The notes beneath the pieces are model-generated. The model searched no databases. It was not told the DNA's origin and was given only the letters and a program-made list of their open reading frames with translations. The translations under genes were made by a program, and so were the position numbers. DNA of 64,000 nucleotides from JALORV01 sp963769745. Its GTDB lineage: Bacteria; Pseudomonadota; Gammaproteobacteria; Burkholderiales; Burkholderiaceae_F. Positions 53,480 to 63,314 of this stretch are shown piece after piece (within the stretch, counting starts at the first letter, position 1; every line of letters begins with the position of its first letter). The stretch lies in assembly GCA_963769745.1 (NCBI GenBank), contig CAVYNB010000029.1, positions 132,494 through 196,493 of the forward strand, in the 5' to 3' direction.

Positions 53480-54667
53480 ATGACGCACCTGATGAACACC
53501 TACAACCGGCTCCCGGTCGCCTTCACCCACGGCCAGGGTGCACGGCTCTACGACGAGCAGGGCAGAGAGTATCTCGACGCGCTGGCAGGCATCGCCGTCA
53601 ACGGCCTCGGCCACGCGCATCCGCGTCTGGTCGCCGCGCTGTCGGAGCAGGTCGGTCGACTGATCCATACCTCGAACATCTACCGTGTACGCGAGCAGGA
53701 ATTGCTCGCCGACCGTCTGTGCGCGCTGTCGGGCCTGCAGGAAGTCTTCTTCGGCAACTCCGGCTCCGAGGCCAACGAGGGCGCGCTGAAGCTCGTGCGC
53801 CTGTACGGCCACAAGAACGGCGAACCCGAGGCGCAGACGATCGTCATGGAACGCGCCTGGCACGGACGCACGCTCGCAACGCTCGCGGCCACGGCCAGCG
53901 ACAAGGCGCGCAAGGGCTTCGAGCCGCTGCCGAGCGGATTCATCCGCGTCCCGTACAACGACATCGGTGCAGTCGAGCGGGCGGCCGCCGCCGATGCGCG
54001 CGTTCGTGCCGTCTGGATCGAGGTGCTGCAGGGCGAAGGCGGCATCCAGGTCGCGAACCTCGACTACGTGCGCGCACTGCGTCGACTGTGCGACGAACGC
54101 GGCTGGCTGCTGATGATCGACGAGGTGCAAAGCGGCATCGGACGCACCGGCAAGTGGTTCGCCCACCAGTGGGCCGGCATCACGCCTGACGTGATGACCC
54201 TGGCCAAGGGACTGGGCTCCGGCGTGCCGATCGGCGCGCTGTTGACGGGCGGCCGTGCGGCAGGCGTGTTCGGTCCGGGCCAGCACGGCACGACGTTCGG
54301 CGGCGGACCACTCGCCATGCGCGCCGGCATCGAGACGCTCGCGATCATCGAATCGGAAGGCCTGATGGCCAACGCCGTCGCCCAGGGCGACCGCATCCGC
54401 GCCGGACTGAAGCGCGAGCTTGCGGGCGTGGCCGGCGTCGTCGAGATCCGCGGCATGGGACTGATGATCGGCGTCGAACTCGACCGGCCCTGCGGTGACC
54501 TGGTCAAGCAGGCACTCGCGGCCGGGTTGCTGATCAACGTCACGCAGGACAAGGTCATCCGGATGCTGCCGCCGCTGATCCTGAGTGCCGCCGAGGCCGA
54601 TCTGATCGTCGATCGACTGGCGCCGGTGATCCGCGCCTTCCTCGTGCCGGCGGCGCGCGCCGCCTGA
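53480..54667 (+). CDS. argD: Acetylornithine aminotransferase
   Basis: PLP class III aminotransferase of 395 residues converting N-acetylglutamate semialdehyde to N-acetylornithine. FFGNSGSEANEGALKLVR is near residue 95, the WHGRTLATLAAT loop follows, MIDEVQSGIGRTGKWFAHQ is near 215, and the PLP lysine is in TLAKGLGSGVPIGALL. The start MTHLMNTYNRLPVAFTHGQG at 53480 has GGAG upstream. It opens an argD-argF-argG run: argF is 4 bases on. Confidence 0.96.
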   Translation: MTHLMNTYNRLPVAFTHGQGARLYDEQGREYLDALAGIAVNGLGHAHPRLVAALSEQVGRLIHTSNIYRVREQELLADRLCALSGLQEVFFGNSGSEANEGALKLVRLYGHKNGEPEAQTIVMERAWHGRTLATLAATASDKARKGFEPLPSGFIRVPYNDIGAVERAAAADARVRAVWIEVLQGEGGIQVANLDYVRALRRLCDERGWLLMIDEVQSGIGRTGKWFAHQWAGITPDVMTLAKGLGSGVPIGALLTGGRAAGVFGPGQHGTTFGGGPLAMRAGIETLAIIESEGLMANAVAQGDRIRAGLKRELAGVAGVVEIRGMGLMIGVELDRPCGDLVKQALAAGLLINVTQDKVIRMLPPLILSAAEADLIVDRLAPVIRAFLVPAARAA

Positions 54668-54671
54668 ATCC

Positions 54672-55592
54672 GTGGCCGAAGCAATCCGCCACTTCCTGCA
54701 GTTCCGCGACTTCTCGCGCGCGGAGCTCGAGTGGGTGTTCGAACGCACGCGCGTCATCAAGGAACGCTTCAAGCGCTACGAGTTCTACCAGCCCCTGCGC
54801 GACCGGACGCTGGCGATGGTGTTCGAGAAGGCGTCGACGCGTACGCGCGTTTCGTTCGAGGCCGGCATGTATCAGCTGGGCGGCTCGGTGATCCACATCA
54901 CCACCGGCGATTCGCAGCTCGGTCGCGCCGAGCCGATCGAGGACACGGCGCGCGTGATCTCGCGCATGGTCGACCTCGTGATGATCCGCACCTACGAACA
55001 GTCCAAGATCGAGCGCTTCGCCGAATTTTCGCGCGTGCCGGTGATCAACGGCCTGACGAACGAGTACCACCCGTGCCAGATCCTGGCCGACATCTACACC
55101 TGGCTCGAGCATCGCGGCCCGATCACGGGCCGCACGGTGGCGTGGATCGGCGATGCCAACAACATGGCCTACACCTGGATCGAGGCGGCGCAGCTGCTCG
55201 GCTTCCGTGTCAACGTCTCGACGCCGCCGGGTTATGCGCTCGATCCGCGGTTCGCTCCGGCCGGCGATCACATCGCGGTCCATGCCGACCCGATGGACGC
55301 AGCGCGCGGCGCCGACCTGGTGACGACCGACGTCTGGACCAGCATGGGCTACGAGTCCGAGAACGAGGCGCGTCGCGTCGCGTTCGCCGACTGGTGCGTG
55401 GACGAGGACATGATGCGCGTGGCACACCCGGACGCACTCTTCATGCACTGCCTGCCGGCGCATCGCGGCGAGGAAGTCACCGCCGCGGTGCTCGACGGCC
55501 CCCAGTCCGTCGTCTGGGACGAGGCAGAAAACAGGCTCCATGCGCAGAAGGCGCTGATGGAATATCTGCTGCTGGGCCGCGAAGTCCAGTAA
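54672..55592 (+). CDS. argF: Ornithine carbamoyltransferase
   Basis: It makes citrulline from ornithine and carbamoyl phosphate. At 306 residues it has the carbamoyl-phosphate loop STRTRVSFEAGMYQLGG near residue 55, NEYHPCQILADIYT near 135, and the ornithine-binding MHCLPAHRGEEVT near 260. It starts with GTG at 54672, 4 bases after argD, so it is in the same operon. Confidence 0.97.
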   Translation: MAEAIRHFLQFRDFSRAELEWVFERTRVIKERFKRYEFYQPLRDRTLAMVFEKASTRTRVSFEAGMYQLGGSVIHITTGDSQLGRAEPIEDTARVISRMVDLVMIRTYEQSKIERFAEFSRVPVINGLTNEYHPCQILADIYTWLEHRGPITGRTVAWIGDANNMAYTWIEAAQLLGFRVNVSTPPGYALDPRFAPAGDHIAVHADPMDAARGADLVTTDVWTSMGYESENEARRVAFADWCVDEDMMRVAHPDALFMHCLPAHRGEEVTAAVLDGPQSVVWDEAENRLHAQKALMEYLLLGREVQ

Positions 55593-55640
55593 CGCATCGT
55601 TTCCTGCGCGCGACTGGCGCGCCCTCACCCACTCCCCACC

Positions 55641-56981
55641 ATGTCAACGATCCTGCAACACCTGCCCGTCGGCCAGAAGGTCGGCATCGCCTTTTCCGGC
55701 GGACTCGACACCAGCGCCGCGCTGCTGTGGATGCGCAGGAAGGGCGCGATCCCGTGCGCGTATACCGCCAATCTCGGCCAGCCCGACGAACCCGACTACG
55801 ACGAAATACCGCGTCGCGCGCTCGAGTACGGAGCGCAAAAGGCTCGACTGGTCGACTGCCGCGCGCAGCTGGTCACCGAGGGCCTGGCCGCGCTCCAGAG
55901 TGGCGCCTTTCACATTTCGACGGCCGGCCTCACTTACTTCAACACGACGCCGATCGGCCGCGCAGTGACCGGCACGCTGCTGGTCACCGCGATGAAGGAG
56001 GATGACGTCCACATCTGGGGCGACGGCAGCACCTACAAGGGCAATGACATCGAGCGTTTCTATCGCTACGGTCTGCTCGCGAATCCGTCACTGAAGATCT
56101 ACAAGCCGTGGCTCGACCAGGACTTCATCGACGAACTCGGTGGCCGTGCCGAGATGTCGGAGTTCATGAAGCAGTCCGGCTTTGCCTACAAGATGTCCGC
56201 CGAGAAGGCGTACTCGACCGACTCGAACATGCTCGGTGCCACGCACGAGGCCAAGGATCTCGAGTACCTCGCCAGCAATGTCCGCATCGTGCAGCCGATC
56301 ATGGGCGTGGCCTTCTGGCGCGATGACGTGGCGATCAAGCGCGAAGAAGTCACCGTGCGCTTCGACGAGGGCCAGCCGGTCGCCCTCAACGGCATCGAGT
56401 TCACCGATCCGGTCGAGCTGATGCTCGAAGCCAATCGCATCGGCGGCCGCCACGGCCTGGGCATGTCGGACCAGATCGAGAACCGCATCATCGAGGCGAA
56501 GAGCCGCGGCATCTATGAGGCGCCGGGACTGGCGCTGCTCTTCATCGCCTACGAGCGGCTGCTGACCGGCATCCACAACGAGGACACGATCGAGCAGTAT
56601 CGCGACAATGGCCGGCGACTCGGCCGCCTGCTCTACCAGGGCCGCTGGTTCGATCCGCAGGCGATCATGCTGCGCGAGACCGCACAGCGCTGGGTCGCGA
56701 GCGCGATCACCGGCGAAGTGACAGTCGAGCTGAGGCGCGGCAACGACTACTCGATCCTCAATACAGAGTCGCCCAACCTGACCTACAAGCCCGAACGCCT
56801 GACGATGGAAAAGGGCGAGTCGATGTTCTCGCCAGCCGATCGCATCGGCCAGCTGACGATGCGCAATCTGGACATCACCGACACGCGCGACAAGCTGATG
56901 ACCTATGCGAAGGCCGGCCTGCTGTCGGGCCCGTCGGGCACAGCGCTGCCGGGCCTGACGGACGAGGTCAAGAAGAAGTAG
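55641..56981 (+). CDS. argG: Argininosuccinate synthase
   Basis: It joins citrulline and aspartate. At 446 residues it is the longer argG type found in E. coli. The ATP loop is AFSGGLDTSAALLWM near residue 18; GDGSTYKGNDIERFYRYG and AYSTDSNMLGATHEAKDLEY further on are type-specific. It follows argF by 48 bases and ends the run; a terminator comes about 200 bases later. Confidence 0.97.
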   Translation: MSTILQHLPVGQKVGIAFSGGLDTSAALLWMRRKGAIPCAYTANLGQPDEPDYDEIPRRALEYGAQKARLVDCRAQLVTEGLAALQSGAFHISTAGLTYFNTTPIGRAVTGTLLVTAMKEDDVHIWGDGSTYKGNDIERFYRYGLLANPSLKIYKPWLDQDFIDELGGRAEMSEFMKQSGFAYKMSAEKAYSTDSNMLGATHEAKDLEYLASNVRIVQPIMGVAFWRDDVAIKREEVTVRFDEGQPVALNGIEFTDPVELMLEANRIGGRHGLGMSDQIENRIIEAKSRGIYEAPGLALLFIAYERLLTGIHNEDTIEQYRDNGRRLGRLLYQGRWFDPQAIMLRETAQRWVASAITGEVTVELRRGNDYSILNTESPNLTYKPERLTMEKGESMFSPADRIGQLTMRNLDITDTRDKLMTYAKAGLLSGPSGTALPGLTDEVKKK

Positions 56982-57177
56982 TCGGCTGCGATGCCGCGGG
57001 GATGCCCGCCCCTTTCGCGGCATGAGCCTCACAAGCCTTTTGGATGAATGGCACGTCGAGGCGTTTGGTGCCACAGTAAAACCGTTCGTGGCCGTCGGTG
57101 CTCTGCGCGTTCTCCTCACCGCAAGCGAGCTCTCCGACCGGCGGCTGCGACAACTGCCTAACTTGCAGCGAAATTCT

Positions 57178-57202
57178 GGCCCGCTTCGGCGGGCCTTTTT
57201 TT
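57178..57202 (+). terminator. Rho-independent terminator after argG
   Basis: GGCCCGC (57178-57184) pairs with GCGGGCC (57189-57195) around a TTCG loop, followed by seven T's. It lies 197 bases after argG; the sequence between has no gene I can support. Confidence 0.85.
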
Positions 57203-57217
57203 GTCGCGGCCGGATGC

Positions 57218-58237
57218 TCAGACGATGGCCGGCTCGGGTTCCAGCGCGACGCCGAATTTCTGCCGGACCCGCTCCTGCACCTCGCGCGCCAGTTCGAGCA
57301 CGTCCCGACCCGTCGCCCCGCCGCGATTCACGAGGACCAGCGCCTGCTTCTCGTACACCGCGGCCTGCCCTCGGGCGTGGCCCTTCAGACCGCAGGCATC
57401 GATGAGCCACCCGGCGGCGAGCTTGCAACGACCACCGCCGATGTCGTAGCTCACCAGCGACGGAAACTTTTCCCGCATCTGGTCGCGTGCCGCGCGCGGC
57501 ACGATGGGATTCTTGAAGAAGCTGCCGGCGTTGCCCACCACCGCGGGGTCCGGCAGCTTGCGACGTCGGATCGCGACGACCGCGTCGAAGACATCGCGCG
57601 GCCGCGGGTCGACGCACTGACGCGCCTTCAGCTCGTTTTCCACGTCGGCATAGCCGGCCACCGGTCGCCAGTCGACCGGCAACGACAGCGTGACATCGAG
57701 CACGACATAGCGTCCGGGCTCCTGCTTGAAGACGCTGTCGCGATAGCCGAAGCGGCACTGCTCTGCGTCGAGCGTGACCCTGACCTGGCTCGAACTGTCG
57801 TAGGCGCTGAGCGACTCGAAACGTTCGGCCAACTCGACGCCGTAGGCTCCGATGTTCTGGATCGGTGCTGCACCGACGTTGCCGGGGATCAGCGCGAGGT
57901 TCTCCAGGCCCGGCAGGGCCCGCTCCAGCAGCCGCTCGACCGTGGCGTGCCAGTTCTCGCCGGCGCCGATCCGCACCCGATGTTGACCGCGCTGCGTTTC
58001 GAGCACCTCGATGCCCATGATCTCGACCTTGATCACCAGGCCGTCGAAGTCGCCGGTAAAAAGCACGTTGCTGCCGCCCCCGAGGACCAGCCGCGGCACC
58101 GCGCGCCACTGCGGATCCTCATATAGGCCGACGAGTTCCTCGATCGACGTGACGCGCGCGAAGTGGGCGGCGCGCGCCTCGACGCCGAAGGTGTTGTAGG
58201 GCCGAAGCGAGACGTCGGATTCGATGCGCACGGGCAT
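57218..58237 (-). CDS. murB: UDP-N-acetylenolpyruvoylglucosamine reductase
   Basis: FAD enzyme finishing UDP-MurNAc synthesis. At 339 residues it is type I. YNTFGVEARAAHFARV is near residue 14, VLGGGSNVLFTGDFDGLVIK near 51, GNVGAAPIQNIGAYG near 119, and the catalytic serine region VVGNAGSFFKNPIV near 238. The final glutamate motif LEPEPAIV is intact. It is divergent from yajQ and convergent with the arg operon. Confidence 0.96.
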   Translation of the reverse strand: MPVRIESDVSLRPYNTFGVEARAAHFARVTSIEELVGLYEDPQWRAVPRLVLGGGSNVLFTGDFDGLVIKVEIMGIEVLETQRGQHRVRIGAGENWHATVERLLERALPGLENLALIPGNVGAAPIQNIGAYGVELAERFESLSAYDSSSQVRVTLDAEQCRFGYRDSVFKQEPGRYVVLDVTLSLPVDWRPVAGYADVENELKARQCVDPRPRDVFDAVVAIRRRKLPDPAVVGNAGSFFKNPIVPRAARDQMREKFPSLVSYDIGGGRCKLAAGWLIDACGLKGHARGQAAVYEKQALVLVNRGGATGRDVLELAREVQERVRQKFGVALEPEPAIV

Positions 58238-58297
58238 CGGGGGATTGTAGGGGCGTGCGCATAGACTTCCGCTGCGATCAAGCTCCGGAGAAGATCC

Positions 58298-58783
58298 ATG
58301 CCGTCATTCGATGCCGTCTGCAAACCCGACATGGTCGAAGTGCGCAACGCGACCGACCAGGCCAACAAGGAGATCAGCAATCGATTCGACTTCAAGGGCT
58401 CGGACGCGCGCGTCGAGATGAAGGAGTTCGAACTGACCGTGTTCGCCGATGACGACTTCAAGCTCGGCCAGGTGCGCGACGTGCTGACGGCGAAGATGGC
58501 CAAGCGCAGCGTCGACGTGCGGCTGCTGGATCTCGGCAAGCCGGAGAAGATGTCCGGCGACAAGCTGAAGCAGGTGATCAAGGTCCGCAACGGCATCGAA
58601 TCGACGCTCGCCAGGAAGATGGTCGGGCTGATCAAGGAGAGCAAGCTCAAGGTCAGCGCAAGCATCCAGGGCGATACGGTGCGCATCAGCGGCGCCAAGA
58701 GGGACACGTTGCAGGAGGCGATTGCGCTGCTGCGTTCGCAGATCACCGAAGTTCCGCTGACCTTCGACAACTTCCGCGACTGA
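58298..58783 (+). CDS. yajQ: YajQ family nucleotide-binding protein
   Basis: A 161-residue UPF0234/YajQ protein with two ferredoxin-like folds. Members bind nucleotides or RNA, and in some species cyclic di-GMP. MPSFDAVCKPDMVEVRNATD, QANKEISNRFDFKGSDARVE and the end VPLTFDNFRD are diagnostic. An apparent GGAG precedes the ATG. It is divergent from murB. Confidence 0.95.
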   Translation: MPSFDAVCKPDMVEVRNATDQANKEISNRFDFKGSDARVEMKEFELTVFADDDFKLGQVRDVLTAKMAKRSVDVRLLDLGKPEKMSGDKLKQVIKVRNGIESTLARKMVGLIKESKLKVSASIQGDTVRISGAKRDTLQEAIALLRSQITEVPLTFDNFRD

Positions 58784-59001
58784 GCCGCCGGCCAGCGGTC
58801 GCCGACGGCCGCTGCTCCCGCGAGGGCGACTGCCCTGCCCCGCCCGGCGCGGGTTGCGCGCCGCTCACTCGGCCGGCCATTGAAACCGGCGAGCCCATCG
58901 CCTACGGTCGCTACTGCAGACGCAAACGCGATCGACAGACCGCGAGCATCCGACGCAGCGGCTTGCTTCACCGGATTGAAGTGGACTACCCTGAACACGG
59001 T

Positions 59002-59367
59002 ATGCGAACGACCCCCTCACGTTTCAGCGCTTTCACCGGCAATGTCGAGTCGCCCTTCGAGGCAAGTCCGACGGCCGGCCCGTCAGTCGACCGAGCGGCC
59101 GAGTCGGCAATCGAGCAGCGCTACCCGGAAGTCACTCGATCGCTGACGCTGCTCTGGGGTCACCCGGAGATGAATCAGTACTTCGAAAAGGTCTGGAGCG
59201 GCCAGGACCCGGCTCTGAATCTCAATCCGCAGGCCATGTCCGAGCTGATGCTGCTGGCCGCCGTCCACCAGCGCGTGTGCCCGTACGTGCCGGCCAAGAA
59301 GGTCGAAGACCTTTACGGGACCGGTCGCTGGGCCGACACCTGGAAGCCCGCGCGGCTGCGCGGCTAA
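59002..59367 (+). CDS. Small conserved-looking hypothetical protein
   Basis: About 121 residues, function unknown. The start MRTTPSRFSAFTGNVESPFE is chosen at 59002; a TTG at 58963 would add 13 residues. The first 40 residues look disordered. The rest is a compact helical part: PEVTRSLTLLWGHPEMNQYF, LNPQAMSELMLLAAVHQRVC, PYVPAKKVEDLYGTGRWADT. Its codon use matches the neighbours, which supports a real gene. It lies alone between yajQ and the convergent amidotransferase. Confidence 0.7.
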   Translation: MRTTPSRFSAFTGNVESPFEASPTAGPSVDRAAESAIEQRYPEVTRSLTLLWGHPEMNQYFEKVWSGQDPALNLNPQAMSELMLLAAVHQRVCPYVPAKKVEDLYGTGRWADTWKPARLRG

Positions 59368-59379
59368 CCCACTCGTCCG

Positions 59380-60117
59380 TCAGTCACGCGCGGCGCGCAG
59401 CCAGCGGTCATAGAGGTGTGCCGCCACCCGATACATGGCGGCCGCTCTCGCTTCGACACGATCGACCATGGACTCCGGTGACTGCACCGCCGGGCCGCCC
59501 GTGCGTCGGCGCTCTGCATCGACCTCGCGCGCCGCGACCGGATCGGCCGCCCACTGACGCACCAGGTCGGGCGTCATCTCGATGTGGAACTGCATGCCGA
59601 TGTGGGCATAGCCCGACCGCTCGATGAGATAGGCCTGGTTCGCGCACCAGGTGCCTGTGAGCAGGCGCCGTGCACTCGCCGGCAGTTCAAAGGTATCGCT
59701 GTGCCACTGGAAGAATTCGACGCCCGCGGCATCGTCCCCGAGCCATTCGCGAGCAAGCGCCGCGTCGTCGACGGCCACCGTTCCCCAGCCCATCTCCACG
59801 TGCGGAGCGCGCCTGACTGAACCGCCCAGGGCACGGGCAAGCAGTTGTCCACCGAGGCAATGCCCGATGACCGGAACGCCCTGCGCATCGGCATCGCGGA
59901 TCAGCGCCAGTTCGGCTTCGATCCACTGCAGATCGTCGTTCACGCTCATGTTGCCGCCAAGCGAACACAGGCCCGCATACGGCGCCGACGACTCGGGCAG
60001 TGGGTCGCCCGCATGCAGTCGGATCAGCTCAAAGGGCCGGCCGCGGGCGCGCAGATGCTGCTCGAAATTGCCGGGCGCGACATCGGCCTCGTGCTGGATG
60101 ATCGCAATCGGCTTCAT
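59380..60117 (-). CDS. Class I glutamine amidotransferase-like protein
   Basis: A 245-residue stand-alone glutaminase domain of the type annotated as GMP-synthase-like. The nucleophile is Cys87 in VIGHCLGGQLLARALGG, and the His and Glu of the triad are in GMQFHIEMTPDLV. No synthetase partner is near. It follows dxs by 29 bases on the same strand. The real substrate is unknown. Confidence 0.88.
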   Translation of the reverse strand: MKPIAIIQHEADVAPGNFEQHLRARGRPFELIRLHAGDPLPESSAPYAGLCSLGGNMSVNDDLQWIEAELALIRDADAQGVPVIGHCLGGQLLARALGGSVRRAPHVEMGWGTVAVDDAALAREWLGDDAAGVEFFQWHSDTFELPASARRLLTGTWCANQAYLIERSGYAHIGMQFHIEMTPDLVRQWAADPVAAREVDAERRRTGGPAVQSPESMVDRVEARAAAMYRVAAHLYDRWLRAARD

Positions 60118-60146
60118 GCCGTCCGGTCAGCGCCCTGCAAGTGAAG

Positions 60147-62042
60147 TCAGGACACCGGGGACGGTCGCACCGGGGACAGGATGGCGCCGTAGCGCCGCCG
60201 GATCGCCGCGGCGACTCCGGCCGCATCGAGTCCGCATTCCTTCAGCAACAGCGCCGGATCGCCGTGATCGACAAACCGGTCGGGCAAACCGAGTTGCAGC
60301 ACCGGAACCTTCAGCTCGGACGCCGCCAGCGCTTCCAGTACGGCGCTGCCGGCCCCACCCATGACGGCGTTCTCCTCCAGCGTGACCAACGCATCGTGCG
60401 AGCGCGCGAGCTGCTGCACCAGTGCGACGTCCAGCGGCTTGACGAAGCGCATGTTCGCCACGGTGGCATCGAACTCCTCGGCCGCGGCCAGTGCCGGCGC
60501 AACCATCGAACCGAACGCAAGCAATGCGATGCGATGGCCGGCGCGCGCCTTGCCGGTGCGACGAATCTCGCCGCGGCCGATCGGCAGCACCTTGATCTCC
60601 TGTTCGAGTGGGACACCCGGCCCGGTGCCGCGCGGATAGCGCACCGCCGCGGGCGCATCGCACATCAGCGCCGTATGCAGCATCTGGCGACATTCGTTTT
60701 CATCCGAGGGAGCCATGACGACCAGGTTCGGAATGCAGCGCAGGTACGACAGATCGTAGGCACCGTGGTGCGTAGCGCCGTCGGCGCCCACCAGGCCGCC
60801 GCGGTCGAGCGCGAACACGACAGGCAGGTTCTGCAACGCCACGTCGTGGATCAACTGGTCGTAGGCACGCTGCAGGAACGTCGAATAGATCGCGACCACC
60901 GGACGCATGCCGTCGCACGCAAGTCCGGCCGCAAAGGTGACCGCGTGCTGCTCGGCAATGCCGACATCGAAGTAGCGGTCCGGGAACTCCTGCTCGAAGC
61001 GCACCATGCCCGAGCCCTCGCGCATCGCGGGCGTGATGCCGACCACACGCGCATCCGCCGTGGCCGCATCGACCAGCCAGTCGCCGAAGATCTGCGTGTA
61101 GCTGGGCTTGCTCGTCGCCGCCTTGGTGATCCCGACCTGGGGATCGAACTTGCCCGGACCGTGATACAGCACCGGGTCGGCTTCGGCGAGCTTGTAGCCC
61201 TGGCCCTTGCGCGTGACCACGTGCAGGAACTGCGGACCGCGCAGCTCCTTCAGGTTCTGCAATGTCGGGATCAGCGAGTCGAGGTCATGGCCGTCGATCG
61301 GACCGATGTAATTGAGGCCGAATTCCTCGAACAGTGTCCCGGGCACCACCATGCCCTTGGCGTGCTCTTCGAGCTTGCGCGCCAGTTCGAACACCGGCGG
61401 AAAGTTCTTCAGTACCTGCTTGCCGGCCTGCTTGGCTGCCGCATAGAAGCGCCCGCTCATCAGGCGCGCGAGATAGCGATTGAGCCCGCCCACCGCCGGC
61501 GAGATCGACATGTCGTTGTCGTTGAGCACCACCAGCAGTCGGATGTTTTCGGTCACGCCCGCGTTGTTCAGCGCCTCGAACGCCATGCCGGCACTCAGCG
61601 CGCCGTCGCCGATGACTGCGATCGAGTGTCGCTCGACGCCCTGATTGCGCGCCGCCACGGCCATGCCGAGCGCTGCGGAGATCGAGGTCGACGAGTGCGC
61701 GGTGCCGAAGGTGTCGTAGTCGCTTTCGGAACGGCGCGGAAAGCCCGACATGCCACCGTACTGGCGCAGCTTGGCCATTCCTTCGCGGCGCCCGGTCAGG
61801 ATCTTGTGCGCGTAGGTCTGGTGGCCGACGTCCCAGACGATGCGATCGTCCGGTGTGCTGAACACGTAGTGCAGCGCAATCGTCAGTTCGACGGTGCCGA
61901 GGTTGGAACTGAGGTGGCCGCCGGTCTTCGACACCGACTCGAGCAGGTACTGGCGCAGCTCGTCCGCCAGTGCCGGCAGTTGCGCGCGCTCGAGGCGGCG
62001 CAGGTCACTCGGCGTGTCGATCGATTGCAGCAGGGAGGTCAT
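60147..62042 (-). CDS. dxs: 1-deoxy-D-xylulose-5-phosphate synthase
   Basis: First enzyme of the MEP isoprenoid pathway; a thiamine-diphosphate enzyme joining pyruvate and glyceraldehyde 3-phosphate. At 631 residues it has HLSSNLGTVELTIALHYVF, the cofactor site VIGDGALSAGMAFEALNN near residue 147, YHGPGKFD, and the transketolase part with AEQHAVTFAAGLA and DRGGLVGADGATHHGAYD. It is downstream of ispA (7-bp gap) and xseB, the usual operon. Confidence 0.97.
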   Translation of the reverse strand: MTSLLQSIDTPSDLRRLERAQLPALADELRQYLLESVSKTGGHLSSNLGTVELTIALHYVFSTPDDRIVWDVGHQTYAHKILTGRREGMAKLRQYGGMSGFPRRSESDYDTFGTAHSSTSISAALGMAVAARNQGVERHSIAVIGDGALSAGMAFEALNNAGVTENIRLLVVLNDNDMSISPAVGGLNRYLARLMSGRFYAAAKQAGKQVLKNFPPVFELARKLEEHAKGMVVPGTLFEEFGLNYIGPIDGHDLDSLIPTLQNLKELRGPQFLHVVTRKGQGYKLAEADPVLYHGPGKFDPQVGITKAATSKPSYTQIFGDWLVDAATADARVVGITPAMREGSGMVRFEQEFPDRYFDVGIAEQHAVTFAAGLACDGMRPVVAIYSTFLQRAYDQLIHDVALQNLPVVFALDRGGLVGADGATHHGAYDLSYLRCIPNLVVMAPSDENECRQMLHTALMCDAPAAVRYPRGTGPGVPLEQEIKVLPIGRGEIRRTGKARAGHRIALLAFGSMVAPALAAAEEFDATVANMRFVKPLDVALVQQLARSHDALVTLEENAVMGGAGSAVLEALAASELKVPVLQLGLPDRFVDHGDPALLLKECGLDAAGVAAAIRRRYGAILSPVRPSPVS

Positions 62043-62049
62043 GAACGAT

Positions 62050-62979
62050 TCAGTGGTTGCGGCACACGATCAGGTCAGCGAGGTCCCGCAGCCGGGTCGC
62101 GCGCGGCCCGATGCCCGCAATCGCTTCGAGGGCCTGCGCACGCAAGCGCAGGCTGAATGCGCGGGCGGCTTCCAGCCCCAGCGCGGAGACGTAGGTCGGC
62201 TTGCACTGGGCCGCGTCCTTGCCGGCCGTCTTGCCCAGATCGTCGGTGCTGCTTTCCACGTCGAGCATGTCGTCCACGACCTGGAATGCAAGACCGATCG
62301 CATCGCCGTAGCGCGACAGCGCTTCGCGCGTGCACTCCGTCAGCATCGACGCCTGGCCGGACAGCGCGCCCATCAGGACCGAGGCGCGCAGCAGGGCTCC
62401 GGTCTTCATGCGGTGCATGCGCTCGAGGTCCGGCAATTCGAGGCGTTGTCCAACGGCGGCCAGGTCGATCGCCTGTCCACCGCACATACCCTGCGTTCCG
62501 GCTGCATGCGCCAGCTCGCGCATCAGCGACGCCGTCTGGCATGCCGGCAACGAACCGTCGGCGATGATCTTGAAGGCTTCGGCCTGCAGCGCGTCTCCGG
62601 CGAGCATGGCGGTGGCCTCGTCGAAGGCGACATGCACCGTGGGTTTGCCCCGGCGCAGCACGTCGTTGTCCATGCAGGGCAGGTCGTCGTGCACCAGCGA
62701 ATAAGCGTGGACGTACTCGACCGCCAGTGCAGCGCGGTCGAGCGCTTCTGCGTCGGCTGCGGTCACTTCGCCGGCCGCGTACACAAGCAACGGGCGCACC
62801 CGCTTGCCTCCATCGAGTACGGCGTACCGCATTGCTGCATGCAGTCGCTGCGGCACGCTTTCTGCGCTCGGCAGCAGGTCGGCCGCGGCCCCCTCGAAGC
62901 GTTCGCTCGCATCGTGCATCCAGTGCGCAAACGCTTCCGGGATCGGGCTGCCGGGAGCGACCGCTGCTGTCGCCGTCAT
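62050..62979 (-). CDS. ispA: Farnesyl diphosphate synthase (polyprenyl synthetase)
   Basis: It makes C15 (possibly C10-C15) isoprenoid diphosphates. At 309 residues it has the first Asp-rich motif DDLPCMDND near residue 97 and the second DDMLD near residue 237, plus GGKRVRPLL and GQAIDLAA. The CMDND form is typical of proteobacterial IspA. The start overlaps the xseB stop by four bases. Confidence 0.96.
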   Translation of the reverse strand: MTATAAVAPGSPIPEAFAHWMHDASERFEGAAADLLPSAESVPQRLHAAMRYAVLDGGKRVRPLLVYAAGEVTAADAEALDRAALAVEYVHAYSLVHDDLPCMDNDVLRRGKPTVHVAFDEATAMLAGDALQAEAFKIIADGSLPACQTASLMRELAHAAGTQGMCGGQAIDLAAVGQRLELPDLERMHRMKTGALLRASVLMGALSGQASMLTECTREALSRYGDAIGLAFQVVDDMLDVESSTDDLGKTAGKDAAQCKPTYVSALGLEAARAFSLRLRAQALEAIAGIGPRATRLRDLADLIVCRNH

Positions 62980-63224
62980 GAGCCGGCGCCCTTGAGCTCG
63001 GCCGGATTGAGCGGCTTCAGGAGGTCGCCTTCGAGCTGCTTGATGTCCTGCTCCGCCTGCGCCAGGCGGGCCTGGCAGAAGCGCGCCAGTTCGGCGCCGC
63101 GCCGATAGGCCGCGATCGACTCATCGAGAGTGAGCTCGCCGGACTCCATGCGCCGCACCAGGGCATCGAGTTCGTCGAGCGCCTGCTCGAATGTCGGTGC
63201 TGCGGCAGCGTGCTTGGGAGGCAT
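62976..63224 (-). CDS. xseB: Exodeoxyribonuclease VII small subunit
   Basis: Eighty-two residues of the helical ExoVII small subunit that binds XseA: FEQALDELDALVRRMESGEL, TLDESIAAYRRGAELARFCQ, LAQAEQDIKQLE. It heads the xseB-ispA-dxs operon. The large subunit gene xseA is about 31 kb away in this window. Confidence 0.95.
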   Translation of the reverse strand: MPPKHAAAAPTFEQALDELDALVRRMESGELTLDESIAAYRRGAELARFCQARLAQAEQDIKQLEGDLLKPLNPAELKGAGS

Positions 63225-63314
63225 CGGGGTGAGTCAGTACAAATGGGACGAGGCGCGATTCTAGAGCAGCGGCGCGGCCGTCCCCGGCCCGGCGCCGCCC
63301 CTGTCCTCTCTAGA

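Noticed and set aside
56982..57217. A small gene between argG and murB (MSLTSLLDEWHVEAFGATVK frame)
   Set aside because: The frame runs through the argG terminator and into antisense murB, with no ribosome site and no conserved features.
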